The notes under the pieces are model-generated. The model saw only the letters and a list, made by a program, of their open reading frames with translations. It was not told where the DNA came from and searched no databases. Of a DNA stretch of 64,000 nt, positions 18,548-26,906 are shown piece by piece (position 1 is the first letter of the stretch; every line of letters begins with the position of its first letter). This stretch comes from Oligoflexus sp. (GTDB lineage Bacteria; Bdellovibrionota_B; Oligoflexia; Oligoflexales; Oligoflexaceae): the NCBI GenBank assembly GCA_014378195.1, contig JACMOC010000083.1:235475-299474 (forward strand). Reading direction: 5' to 3'. Made by a program: the position numbers and the translations under genes.

Positions 18548-20565
18548 GAGGCTTTCTCGCAGGATGAAAATTCCATTTTTACATAGGTAACGAGTCGGTG
18601 GTACATCCGCCGGGAATCGATACGAAACTGCCGAAGTGTCGACTCAATCAAAGCGCGATCCTGAGTCGAGGCTATGGTCTCGATCTCCGTCACAAGACGG
18701 GCAAGATGCATAAGGCCAAGAGTCGCAAGGGTCGATTTCATGGAATGAGCCGCCAACTCTAGTTTATCCCAAGATCCCTCCTCGAGATAGCGTTGTAATT
18801 TCTGAACTTCCCCGGGATGCCGTACGACAAAGCTTTCTATGGTCGTATGGAGAAAATGAGCTCCACATTGCTCCTCAAGGCGAGCCAGGCTGTGGGCCCA
18901 GTCCCGCGTGTGCAGAGACTCTTCTTTAGGACTCATCAGCCACTGTTCCAGCTTCTGAATAAGGGCATCCCGGCCAAACGGCTTTTGAAGGGAATCGTCT
19001 ATTCCAAACTCAAGGCCTTTTTTGGGGTCAACTGGCGATCCACTGATTGCGATGATAGGGGAACAGGACTTGGTCCGGACCTCATGCACCAGCGTCGCGG
19101 GAAGGACGGATCCCAAATGGAGATCCATGAGGATCAAATCGAAATATTGAGTATCGAGCAGATAAATGCATTCCTCGAGATTTGAGGCACAGAGCACCTC
19201 GAGGCCGGCTTTTTCTATAGCGCTTACAGCCATGGCCGAACTCAAGGAGTTATCTTCAAGGAGCAGTATGCGCCCTTCCAGGGGGGCGCTTACTGTGCTG
19301 GGTGTTTGAAGAGTGACAACCTGCCGGGTGGTTTTGAGAGGGACCATAAACCAAAATGTGCTGCCGAGTCCTAATGCACTTTCAAGACCAATGCGCCCGT
19401 CCATAGTTTCGACGATTTTGCGGCAGATACTAAGGCCCAGGCCAGATCCTCCTTTGCTTGAGTCGCCGGACACTTGCGAGTAAGGTTCAAAAAGCAGCGA
19501 TTGATTGGAGCGGTCTATGCCGATCCCGCTGTCGCCGATACGAAATGAAAAAAGACCTTCATCACCTCGTGTTTCGCTGCATTCCAGTTCGAACCGAATC
19601 GTCCCTTGATCCGTAAACTTCAGAGCATTGCCCAAGAGATTCGTAAGGACCTGACGCAGCCGGACTTTGTCGCTAAAACACAGACAGTGTGCCGGCAGTT
19701 CCAACTTGGATTCAAACGTAACACCTTTGCGCGCGGCTAAAAGCGCGAAGGGTGAAAGCGTTTCGTCGATGAATCGCCTAAGATCAAAAAAACTTGGTGT
19801 GAGTTTGATCTGGCCGGATTCGATTTTCGAGTGTTCAAGCAGGGCATTCAGGGTCTCCATCATATGCTGACTGCTATTGCATAAGTTTTGGAGGAGGTGA
19901 GCGCTCCGTACGTCGAGCTCGTGTTCGCGCAAGAGATCACTCAAACCGAGTATGGCGTGGAGCGGATTACGAACTTCATGACTAAAATGAGCGATAAAAT
20001 CTCGATGGTTCTTTTTGGTTTCGACCAGAGCGCTGTGATGTTTGGTGAGCTCTTTCTGCGTTTGCGTCAAGGCCGATGCGGTTTTCCGGAGCTCCAGGAT
20101 CGCGATGACCTGCGCTGTGAGGAATTCCAACTGGGTTTGGTGTTTCAAGCTAAATCGTCTGACCCTGGTGTCGGCTACCCACAGAGTACCTATCGTATAA
20201 CCACCCGGTGAAATAAGAGGTACACCAAGATATGATTTTATCGCGCCGATACCGACAGCGGTTTCCGTTGAAAAGGAGGGATGACGAGATACGTCTGCAA
20301 CGACAAGGGATTTACCGCTTTCCATCACATTGGTGGAGAGCATTGCATGGATGCTTGTGATCGCACCTAAAGGCCCCATGCTCGCGAGCGGGACGCTGCT
20401 TTTGCCGTTAAGGCTAATCGAAACAAAAGGGACCCGGAGGAGATCGGCCGCAAAACGAATGACCGCATCAAGGCCCCACTCCGCAGCACCGTGTGTGTTC
20501 TCTCTTCCATATTCGTCGAGGACATCGAGCCTCGCCTGCTGTGGATCTCGGGCCTTGGGTTTCAC
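18544..20565 (-). CDS. hybrid histidine kinase (GAF-HisKA-HATPase-REC-Hpt)
   Basis: A 673-residue cytoplasmic signalling protein with no membrane segment. Domains in order: GAF (about 25-165, ending LGVPLISPGGYTIGTLWV), HisKA with the phospho-acceptor His in FIAHFSHEVRNPLHA (about 195), HATPase with LLGNALKFT, RIGDSGIGID and GGSGLGLSICRKI, receiver domain with phospho-Asp in LILMDLHLG and Lys in LQKPF, and C-terminal Hpt with His in AAHSMKST. This is a complete internal phosphorelay but there is no output domain. The GTG start has AGGAG six bases upstream. It lies downstream of the DisA-like gene and overlaps the lipoprotein gene that follows. Confidence 0.93.
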   Translation of the reverse strand: MKPKARDPQQARLDVLDEYGRENTHGAAEWGLDAVIRFAADLLRVPFVSISLNGKSSVPLASMGPLGAITSIHAMLSTNVMESGKSLVVADVSRHPSFSTETAVGIGAIKSYLGVPLISPGGYTIGTLWVADTRVRRFSLKHQTQLEFLTAQVIAILELRKTASALTQTQKELTKHHSALVETKKNHRDFIAHFSHEVRNPLHAILGLSDLLREHELDVRSAHLLQNLCNSSQHMMETLNALLEHSKIESGQIKLTPSFFDLRRFIDETLSPFALLAARKGVTFESKLELPAHCLCFSDKVRLRQVLTNLLGNALKFTDQGTIRFELECSETRGDEGLFSFRIGDSGIGIDRSNQSLLFEPYSQVSGDSSKGGSGLGLSICRKIVETMDGRIGLESALGLGSTFWFMVPLKTTRQVVTLQTPSTVSAPLEGRILLLEDNSLSSAMAVSAIEKAGLEVLCASNLEECIYLLDTQYFDLILMDLHLGSVLPATLVHEVRTKSCSPIIAISGSPVDPKKGLEFGIDDSLQKPFGRDALIQKLEQWLMSPKEESLHTRDWAHSLARLEEQCGAHFLHTTIESFVVRHPGEVQKLQRYLEEGSWDKLELAAHSMKSTLATLGLMHLARLVTEIETIASTQDRALIESTLRQFRIDSRRMYHRLVTYVKMEFSSCEKAS

Positions 20566-20681
20566 ATAGTCTCCTATAATCTTTGACTATTCGGCAAAAT
20601 TAGAGGAGAAATTAATTTAAATTTAAGTATTCTTAAATTAGCGTGAAAAAACAATGTGTTAAGCGTGATGAGTCGAGGCTA

Positions 20682-21743
20682 TCAGGACACTGCGACCCCT
20701 GATTTTTCCCCTTTGAATTCAATATGCCCGTCCTGGGACTTATAAAGACAACCGGCAAGGAGCCCTGGCACGTTGTTCTGCATATGCTCAAAGGCGCGCC
20801 GCCTCGCTCCGCCGATGATGGCATCTTGCGGACGCAGCGCGGAGGTTTTGATGAAGCAGTTATAAGCGAGGATGCCACCTTCGGTGTCGAGGAGCGTAAT
20901 CCCGTCCATCCAGGTGAGTTTGCGCAGGAGTAAACTATATGACATTAAACGAAGGTAGTTATCTCTATCCTCGCTTTGGATTATCCCGCGGATCGCTTCG
21001 GAGACATTGATACTTGGTTTTAAGTGAATACCGTCTTCCAGGATATCGGGAATGCTCTGACCCTTTTTCAAAATCCCGATCAGACTGCCGTGAGACCCAT
21101 GCATAACATCCATTCCAACCCGATAATAGAAGGATGAAAGCAGGGGTTTGACCGGACCTTCGGCCCCGCTGGAAACGCACGCAACAAAGTCGCGGATGAC
21201 GCGTCCTGGATGATAATCATCTTCGTCAGTTCCCGTTACGTTCACGTACTGGTGGAGGCCGGTACTCGTGCGAATTTCCACGAAGTTTCCGCCGAGGCGC
21301 GTGAGCCCTATGATACAGCTGCCTTCTTCGCGCAGATTGCGGATCTTTTCAAAAACCGTAGGTGCCAGGGGAGAGGATTCGGAACGAAAAATACCGTATC
21401 GAACCGTCGAACCCTCCATGAGGATATAGACGGCCCACAATCGATCTTCGGCGAGTGGGGCGCAATGTTTGAAGGCGCGCGTAAAGGTATCGCGATTGAT
21501 CGGACCCTCGCCGATCGCAATCATTTCCCGCGCCGCCAGGTGTTTCGACAGATGGTCCTTGGAGTCCGTGATAAAAACAACGGGAAAGAGGTTCGTACCT
21601 TCTTCCTGGTAATTTGCAAGGAGCAAAACGATCTCGGAGAGAAAATCGACATTATGCATGACGTGGCTGAGATTTTCCGTGAGCGGACGCAAGCGATCCT
21701 GAAGGAATTCACGAAAGGAAACCATTTTTTCAATCATATGCAT
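20682..21743 (-). CDS. diadenylate-cyclase-like (DisA_N) protein with N-terminal sensor-like domain
   Basis: A 353-residue soluble protein. The C-terminal 130 residues fit the DisA_N fold: first strand HGSLIGIL, then a helical insert, then LTWMDGITLLDTEGGILAYN and GGARRRAFEHMQNNVPGLLAG-LYKSQDGHIEF. In active diadenylate cyclases the two motifs are DGA and GTRHR; here they read DGI (D280) and GARRR, so the catalytic His is replaced. The first 220 residues may be a sensor domain of the DACNV kind, which is known to precede DisA_N domains. It could make c-di-AMP or only bind nucleotide. An in-frame ATG at 21737 is an alternative start. It precedes the hybrid kinase on the same strand. Confidence 0.6.
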   Translation of the reverse strand: MHMIEKMVSFREFLQDRLRPLTENLSHVMHNVDFLSEIVLLLANYQEEGTNLFPVVFITDSKDHLSKHLAAREMIAIGEGPINRDTFTRAFKHCAPLAEDRLWAVYILMEGSTVRYGIFRSESSPLAPTVFEKIRNLREEGSCIIGLTRLGGNFVEIRTSTGLHQYVNVTGTDEDDYHPGRVIRDFVACVSSGAEGPVKPLLSSFYYRVGMDVMHGSHGSLIGILKKGQSIPDILEDGIHLKPSINVSEAIRGIIQSEDRDNYLRLMSYSLLLRKLTWMDGITLLDTEGGILAYNCFIKTSALRPQDAIIGGARRRAFEHMQNNVPGLLAGCLYKSQDGHIEFKGEKSGVAVS

Positions 21744-21997
21744 CCCCGCGGCTAAGGGTGTCGAGAACGTAGTTTAGCAAACCTTCTTTAAATTTAGCAT
21801 GCCCGGCGCCGAAGTCTTGTAAAAGTCTGAGTACACACCGTTACTTTGCAAAAAAAAGAGTTAAGGCCTACGGTCCTTCGTCCTGACGCCCTATGCCCTC
21901 GAGAGCAAGAGCATGAATTTCTTCGCTTTTAAGCTCGGTACTTTCGCTCTTACGCGCGATATCGTAAAACCGGATGTTACTTAGGGAAGGGGAACGC

Positions 21998-23083
21998 ATG
22001 CGTTATGCTCGTCAAACTGTCTTGGATGCGGTGGGAGCTCAAGGCCAGGAGACAATTGGAGCGGCCAAGGTGCTCATCGTCGGATTGGGCGGTCTCGGAT
22101 CGCCTCTGGCCCTTTACCTGGCAGCAGCAGGTGTAGGACACCTGGGGCTGGTTGATGCCGACACAGTTTCTCTGTCAAATCTACAAAGACAAATTCTTTA
22201 CCAAACAAACGATTGTGGCCAACCCAAGGTGGCCTTGGCATCAGCCCGACTTGAAGCACTGAATCCTGACGTGCGCTGTGCGGCCTATCCCGTTTTTCTC
22301 GATTCGGCCAACGCTGAAAGTATCGCGGCCGATTACGATATCATTGTCGATGCTACGGACAACTTCGAGACGAAATATCTTTTGAATGACCTCGCTGTTA
22401 AATTGGGAAAACCACTGGTTTTTGGTTCGATTTTGAGGTTTTCCGGCCAGGCATCCATCTTTTGGGCAGAGCACGGGCCGTGTTATCGCTGTCTTTTTCC
22501 CACCATTCCCGAACATTACATACCCAATTGTGCCGAGGCAGGTGTATTGGGAGCCGTTGCGGGCTTCATCGGGAGTCTGCAGGCGCTTGAAGTTATCAAA
22601 TTGATTCTGCTTCTTAATAACGCGCTGCCTAACGGTTATTCGACTTTGGTTGGACGTATATTTACCTTCGATGGCCAGACTATGGTGAGTCACACGCATC
22701 GATTGGCGAAGGATCCGGACTGTCCTGTGTGCAGTATTAACCGCGCAGATGTAGTCCTCCCACAGCTTGACCTTAAGTGTGCAGTTGCAGAGGAATCGGC
22801 TCACAAACTGAAAGAACACTGGGAAGACTATCGATGGATCGACGTACGTGAGGAAGCGGAGTGGGAGAAGGGGCATATTCCTAACGCCCTTCTGTGGCCT
22901 TTATCCCGAATGAAGTCGGGAGAATGGCCTGTGGCAGCGCAGAGACCGACAGTGGTTTATTGTCAAAGCGGCGTGCGATCGCGGCAAGCTCTGGCGCTCC
23001 TTAAAGATCAGAACTGGACGATGATCCAACATCTCCCGGAAGGGTTTGGCGCCTGGGCTGGTCCCGTAGAGCAAGGTATGTGA
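21998..23083 (+). CDS. MoeB/ThiF-type adenylyltransferase fused to rhodanese
   Basis: A 361-residue fusion. The N-terminal E1-like domain adenylates the C-terminal Gly of a ThiS/MoaD-like sulfur carrier: nucleotide loop VLIVGLGGLGSP, metal Asp in VDADTVSLSNLQRQ, and zinc Cys pairs CYRC and CPVC. The C-terminal rhodanese (about 275-360) carries the persulfide Cys in YCQSGVRSR and DVREEAEWEKGHIP. This is the MoeZ/MOCS3 layout, serving molybdopterin, thiamine or thiolation pathways. The ATG at 21998 has AGGGAAGGGG upstream and fits the family N-terminus (RYARQ); an ATG 24 bases earlier lacks a ribosome site. Its 3' end overlaps the convergent rhomboid gene by 83 bases. Confidence 0.9.
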   Translation: MRYARQTVLDAVGAQGQETIGAAKVLIVGLGGLGSPLALYLAAAGVGHLGLVDADTVSLSNLQRQILYQTNDCGQPKVALASARLEALNPDVRCAAYPVFLDSANAESIAADYDIIVDATDNFETKYLLNDLAVKLGKPLVFGSILRFSGQASIFWAEHGPCYRCLFPTIPEHYIPNCAEAGVLGAVAGFIGSLQALEVIKLILLLNNALPNGYSTLVGRIFTFDGQTMVSHTHRLAKDPDCPVCSINRADVVLPQLDLKCAVAEESAHKLKEHWEDYRWIDVREEAEWEKGHIPNALLWPLSRMKSGEWPVAAQRPTVVYCQSGVRSRQALALLKDQNWTMIQHLPEGFGAWAGPVEQGM

Positions 23084-23951
23084 GAACCTCGTCCTCTTCT
23101 TCCAGAAAGCGGCGGCGCTTATCGGCCTTGGCCTGCGCCTTTTCATATTCCGCTCGTTCAAGGGGCCTCGGCTGGATCCACGGTAGAGATAACCAGGCTA
23201 AAAATAATCCCAAAGCAAATCCAATTGCGTGGCTGCGGTAACTCACTTCCGGCTCTATCGAAGAAGGAACAAGAACGATAAGGCTAAACGCAATAACACG
23301 CATGATGCGATGGCTCATTTTGAGATAACTGGAATGTTTTGCAAAATAAACGAGCCACATTCCTACCATGAGATAGACCATCCCCGAGGCACCGACGAGC
23401 CGAATGTTGGGAGGATAAGTCATCAACGCGATCGCTTCCGTCGCGGCTGCGCCCAATATACTCAAGACCGGAAATGCCCACCGACCAAAATAATTGGATA
23501 GTAACGTTGCAAAAATTAAGAGAAGCATCGAATTGGATGCCAGATGCAAGAGATCGGCATGAACGAAAGGCGAGCTCAGGAGACGCCACCATTCGCCCCG
23601 TTTAAAAACGTTTGTTTGCGTGGCAACCAGAAAATCGCTGGGACTCAGCCACGACATGAGGCTCAACGCCAAACAAAAAACGATGAAAAGGACGGGGCCA
23701 AATGCGGCCGAGGGATCGATCGGTCTCGTTAAGGCCTGTTCTTCCAGATATGGAAGCGCAGGAGGGGATGGCATTGCTATGTCTTTGAGAATAAGCGGAG
23801 CGGTAAAAGCCGTCACCGGCGGCTGAAAGGGCACCGAGTAGAGAGGAACGTCAACGTGGGTCGGAGGCGGCTGGGTCGGGACGTCTGGCGCCGGGCGAAC
23901 GTCGTCTGGTGAATCGTTCCCGTTTGTCTCATTGTTTACCAGTCTCAACAT
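23001..23951 (-). CDS. rhomboid-family intramembrane serine protease
   Basis: A 316-residue membrane protein. A Pro-rich cytoplasmic N-terminal tail of about 80 residues is followed by six or seven hydrophobic segments. The catalytic dyad is visible: Ser in LVGASGMVY (S189) and His in SHAIGFALG (H241); the HxxxN-like element is HADLLHLASNSM. A charged C-terminal tail (about 255-316) ends in a Ser run and overlaps the end of the MoeB-rhodanese gene in antisense. No ribosome site is clear before the ATG, so the start is uncertain; M60 is an alternative. It may release membrane-tethered proteins. Confidence 0.88.
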   Translation of the reverse strand: MLRLVNNETNGNDSPDDVRPAPDVPTQPPPTHVDVPLYSVPFQPPVTAFTAPLILKDIAMPSPPALPYLEEQALTRPIDPSAAFGPVLFIVFCLALSLMSWLSPSDFLVATQTNVFKRGEWWRLLSSPFVHADLLHLASNSMLLLIFATLLSNYFGRWAFPVLSILGAAATEAIALMTYPPNIRLVGASGMVYLMVGMWLVYFAKHSSYLKMSHRIMRVIAFSLIVLVPSSIEPEVSYRSHAIGFALGLFLAWLSLPWIQPRPLERAEYEKAQAKADKRRRFLEEEDEVLTYLALRDQPRRQTLPGDVGSSSSSDL

Positions 23952-24062
23952 GGGGGTGCCTCGCCATTCAATTCGATACTAAGGAAAGATAAGCCCTGAT
24001 TTGGCCTTGTCAACTCGACCCTAAGCCCTGGATCCTAATCATGTATTACTTTCGAGCCGGGG

Positions 24063-24854
24063 ATGTCCCGACCCAAACGGTTGACCGTTCTGGCAAAATC
24101 AGCGAAGGTCACGACTCACTGGTTTCCAAGAGAGGACGCGCCCTTGAATCCCCTGACTCATCATCGCTCTATTCCTGTCGTTTGGCGAGATATCACCTAT
24201 CCCGTCCGGGTCGTCGATAATTTTGATGGCTTCCTCGATGCCTTTGCGAAAGAAGTCGACGGAAATCTCACCGATGAACGGTGTCCCTTTGGGGTTCTGC
24301 TCTGGCCCAGTTCTCGGACATTGGCCGATACTTTAGCCAGCGAAACGCCACTGCCAGACGTCAAACTCATAGTGGAAATGGGTTGCGGCGTCGGATTTTT
24401 AGCGTGCGTCCTCGCCAAGCTCTATCCGGACGCACAGGTCATAGCGTGTGATTATGAAGAGAATCTTTCTTCCTATGTCCTTGCGAACGCTCAGACGTTT
24501 GGAGTGGAAGACCGGGTAAGTTTTCAAAAAATTGATTGGCGAGCTGCGGTCCCGGAATCCTTAAAAGGTGCGAGTGATCTTGTCGTGGGAGCCGACGTAT
24601 TTTACGACGACAGCCATCTGACTCATCTTCCGCCGTTCGCGGCGAAACTCCTCATGCCCGAGGGCAAACTCCTGCTTGCCGACCCCAAACGGTTTCGTTT
24701 TAGTAAGGCTCTCGATGATCTGAAGGCGCTTTTTACTCTCGACCGGCATGATGAAGTCAGCTGCGCTCTCGATAAAGAAGGGATCGAAGAATTCATGGTC
24801 GGCACCGGGTATAAAGAACAGAAAATTTCTATACTCCGGCTGACGAGCCGCTGA
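24063..24854 (+). CDS. class I SAM-dependent methyltransferase
   Basis: A 263-residue protein. The SAM-binding core starts at LIVEMGCGVGFLACVLA (motif I) with the acidic residue in IACDYEEN, and continues with DLVVGADVFYDD and the strand KLLLADPKRF. The layout resembles the Methyltransf_16 / lysine-methyltransferase group (ETFB or calmodulin lysine methyltransferase-like), where the catalytic region is D-X-X-Y near motif IV. Substrate unknown, possibly a protein. The ribosome site before the ATG is weak. It is divergent from rhomboid and convergent with the LysR gene, ten bases apart. Confidence 0.82.
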   Translation: MSRPKRLTVLAKSAKVTTHWFPREDAPLNPLTHHRSIPVVWRDITYPVRVVDNFDGFLDAFAKEVDGNLTDERCPFGVLLWPSSRTLADTLASETPLPDVKLIVEMGCGVGFLACVLAKLYPDAQVIACDYEENLSSYVLANAQTFGVEDRVSFQKIDWRAAVPESLKGASDLVVGADVFYDDSHLTHLPPFAAKLLMPEGKLLLADPKRFRFSKALDDLKALFTLDRHDEVSCALDKEGIEEFMVGTGYKEQKISILRLTSR

Positions 24855-24863
24855 AACCCGGAA

Positions 24864-25664
24864 TTACGGGCTCGGGAGCATGCTGAGAAGAGTCTGTAGC
24901 GCCTCAGGCGCTTTGCGATAACGAAGATGGGACGCAAAGATGGTTTGCCGGGGAAGAGTATCTTTTTTGTAACTGCGCAGTTCTTTCTGATCAAAGATCA
25001 TATGATCCGGTAGGACAGCGATGCCTATCCCTTGTTTGACAAGTTTAATCATCGCTGTGATCGAGTTGACCTGAATCACTCGTTTCGGCATTTTCCGGTG
25101 GATTTTTAGCAACAGGTCCTCGGGACCGTAGATGATCCACCGATAATTCATCAACTTCTCGGGATTGATAGCGTCTTTGGAAACGATGGCCAGGTTTTCA
25201 TCGAGAACAGCCTGGGATTTGATCAGTTCGCTGTCGATTGCAAAGGGCGTAAAAATAAGGTCATAACGTCCTGCCTCTATCCCCTCGCGAAGCTCCTGGA
25301 GGCCGCCCACCGCGATTGTGAGGTTGGTATCATGGGTCTTATAGTACTCGCCCAAGAGCACCTGAAACCAACTTTCAAGCAGACCGTGCGGTATGCCGAT
25401 CCGAATGGTCGCGCGCTCGTCATCCTTCAAAAGATTGGTTGTCTCGGCCTCGAAATGTTTCAAGGCCTCATAGAGCTTTTGGCCCTTCGGCGTCAGGGTC
25501 AGGTGTTTCGTTGATCGAATCAACAACTCATCATCGATCGATTCCTCGAGGAGTTTGACCTGTCGACTCACTGCCGATTGCGCGATATTGAGCTCTTCAG
25601 CGGCTTTGGAAAAACTTCCTTGCTCAACCGATGCAACAAACGCCTTAAGATAACGAAAATCCAT
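24864..25664 (-). CDS. LysR-family transcriptional regulator
   Basis: A 266-residue regulator. The N-terminal winged helix-turn-helix is typical (MDFRYLKAFVASVEQGSFSKAA, then LNIAQSAVSRQVKLLEE), followed by a linker helix and a periplasmic-binding-protein-like effector domain. It is shorter than the usual 290-310 residues, mainly in the effector domain. The ATG has AAAAGGG seven bases upstream. It lies 14 bases after a lipoprotein gene on the same strand, so the two are probably co-transcribed. Target genes unknown. Confidence 0.9.
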   Translation of the reverse strand: MDFRYLKAFVASVEQGSFSKAAEELNIAQSAVSRQVKLLEESIDDELLIRSTKHLTLTPKGQKLYEALKHFEAETTNLLKDDERATIRIGIPHGLLESWFQVLLGEYYKTHDTNLTIAVGGLQELREGIEAGRYDLIFTPFAIDSELIKSQAVLDENLAIVSKDAINPEKLMNYRWIIYGPEDLLLKIHRKMPKRVIQVNSITAMIKLVKQGIGIAVLPDHMIFDQKELRSYKKDTLPRQTIFASHLRYRKAPEALQTLLSMLPSP

Positions 25665-25678
25665 GAAAAACCCTTTTT

Positions 25679-26068
25679 TTAAGGCTTCGGCAGATCACGT
25701 ACCGCTTCGAGGCACGTGGCGATGTCACCTGTCGTTGTATAACGCTCGATCTTTTTCTGGTTGGCGTCTGTAAAAAAATTAACTTTGCACGAATCGGTAT
25801 AAGTGTAAGTCCCAAAACGCCAGGACGCTCGTCCCATGCCTGCCGAGCGCATGGTGCTTCTCTCATTAAAATAACTGAGAACCTTAGTTCCATTCGTCAT
25901 CGCGTAATTGCTGTTGGGCGCGCCCCATTGTTCAACAAGGCGATCCGGCGATTGCCCGACCCACGGTTCAAGATCGGTTTTGAGCTGCTCTTCAAAGTGG
26001 GCACAGGATACGGTAAAGAGCGTAAGGCCTAGCCCCAAAAGAAAAGATGCGGATGATAAACGTCGCAT
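25679..26068 (-). CDS. small putative lipoprotein
   Basis: A 129-residue protein with lipoprotein signal MRRLSSASFLLGLGLTLFTVSC (lipobox TVS-C). The mature part has WVGQSPDRLVEQWGAPNSNY, which resembles the helix-turn of SmpA/OmlA (BamE-like) small lipoproteins (G.t.dev...lGpP), followed by strands with two more Cys. A BamE-like fold is only a suggestion. It is the first gene of a likely two-gene unit with the LysR gene. Confidence 0.7.
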   Translation of the reverse strand: MRRLSSASFLLGLGLTLFTVSCAHFEEQLKTDLEPWVGQSPDRLVEQWGAPNSNYAMTNGTKVLSYFNERSTMRSAGMGRASWRFGTYTYTDSCKVNFFTDANQKKIERYTTTGDIATCLEAVRDLPKP

Positions 26069-26231
26069 AATCCTATCTCCTGCCTATTATGTTCCTGAGC
26101 TTCGGCTCGGTAGGTCCTCTTCAAAGTGTACGATCTTGATACTGGTTTAAGCGAGCCCCTTTTCGGTAAGATCGAGGGAGGGGGGTGAGAATTTTTCACT
26201 CCGCAGATACCTGTACAAAGGAGCGTGGCTT

Positions 26232-26724
26232 GTGAACATATTTACGGACCAACTTCTCGCCGCACGTTCGACTATGGCTTTTTCTTTAGGCTTTCACATC
26301 ATTTTTGCTGCTGTTTGCACGGTTATGCCCTTTTTCATGGCAACGTCCCATTTTCTCTATCTCAGATCGGGCGAGAAGGCGTACCCCGCGCTGACCCTTA
26401 TGTGGTCGAAAGGTGTCGCGATTCTTTTTGCGACTGGCGCCGTCTCAGGGACTGTTTTGTCCTTTGAATTGCGACTACTCTGGCCGAATTTTATGAAGCA
26501 TGCCGGCGCTATCATCGGTATGCCTTTCAGCTGGGAAGGGACAGCCTTTTTCTTAGAAGCTATTGCAATCGGAATTTTTCTCTACGGCTGGGATAAAATC
26601 CCACGCTGGGCGCATTGGCTTTCGGGCGTCGCTGTCGGAGGTTGTGGGACTCATTTTGATCCTAGCAAGTCTGATCGCGCTTATATGGATCTTCAAATTT
26701 CGTGTTGCAAGCCACTCCAAGTAA
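26232..26724 (+). pseudogene. cydA: truncated cytochrome bd oxidase subunit I (cydA) remnant with frameshifted membrane-segment tail
   Basis: The first 135 or so residues read as CydA: LLAARSTMAFSLGFHIIFAA, then YLRSG, and the second/third helices ending GWDKIPRWAHWLSGVAV. A complete CydA is 450-520 residues, so most of the protein, including the Q-loop and the later haem ligands, is missing. Right at the break (about 26637) the frame shifts by one, and in the new frame a hydrophobic helix with a basic end is seen (VVGLILILASLIALIWIF, then KFRVASHSK and TAA at 26722). This looks like the C-terminus of cydA, cydB or another membrane protein brought in by an internal deletion. The GTG start keeps its AAGGAG site. 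Read without the shift, the frame continues to 26810 with unrelated residues. Confidence 0.75.
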
Positions 26725-26906
26725 CAGAAAAGTCATCCTCTTTTTTCGGCTTTGTGGCACAATCAAAAAAGGTGGCTTTGGCTGAGAACGTGGCACGGTG
26801 TTTTCCCTAGCTGCTTTCGCCTGGGGATTCTGTTAAAAGAAGGCCTGTCTAGGTGAGCCGGCCCTTAATCCTCGGCCGTTGGCTATCACGCTGAGCAAAG
26901 GTAGAT

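Noticed and set aside
22241..22876. 211-residue minus-strand open frame inside the MoeB-rhodanese gene
   Set aside because: Antisense shadow of a recognised gene, with no domain.
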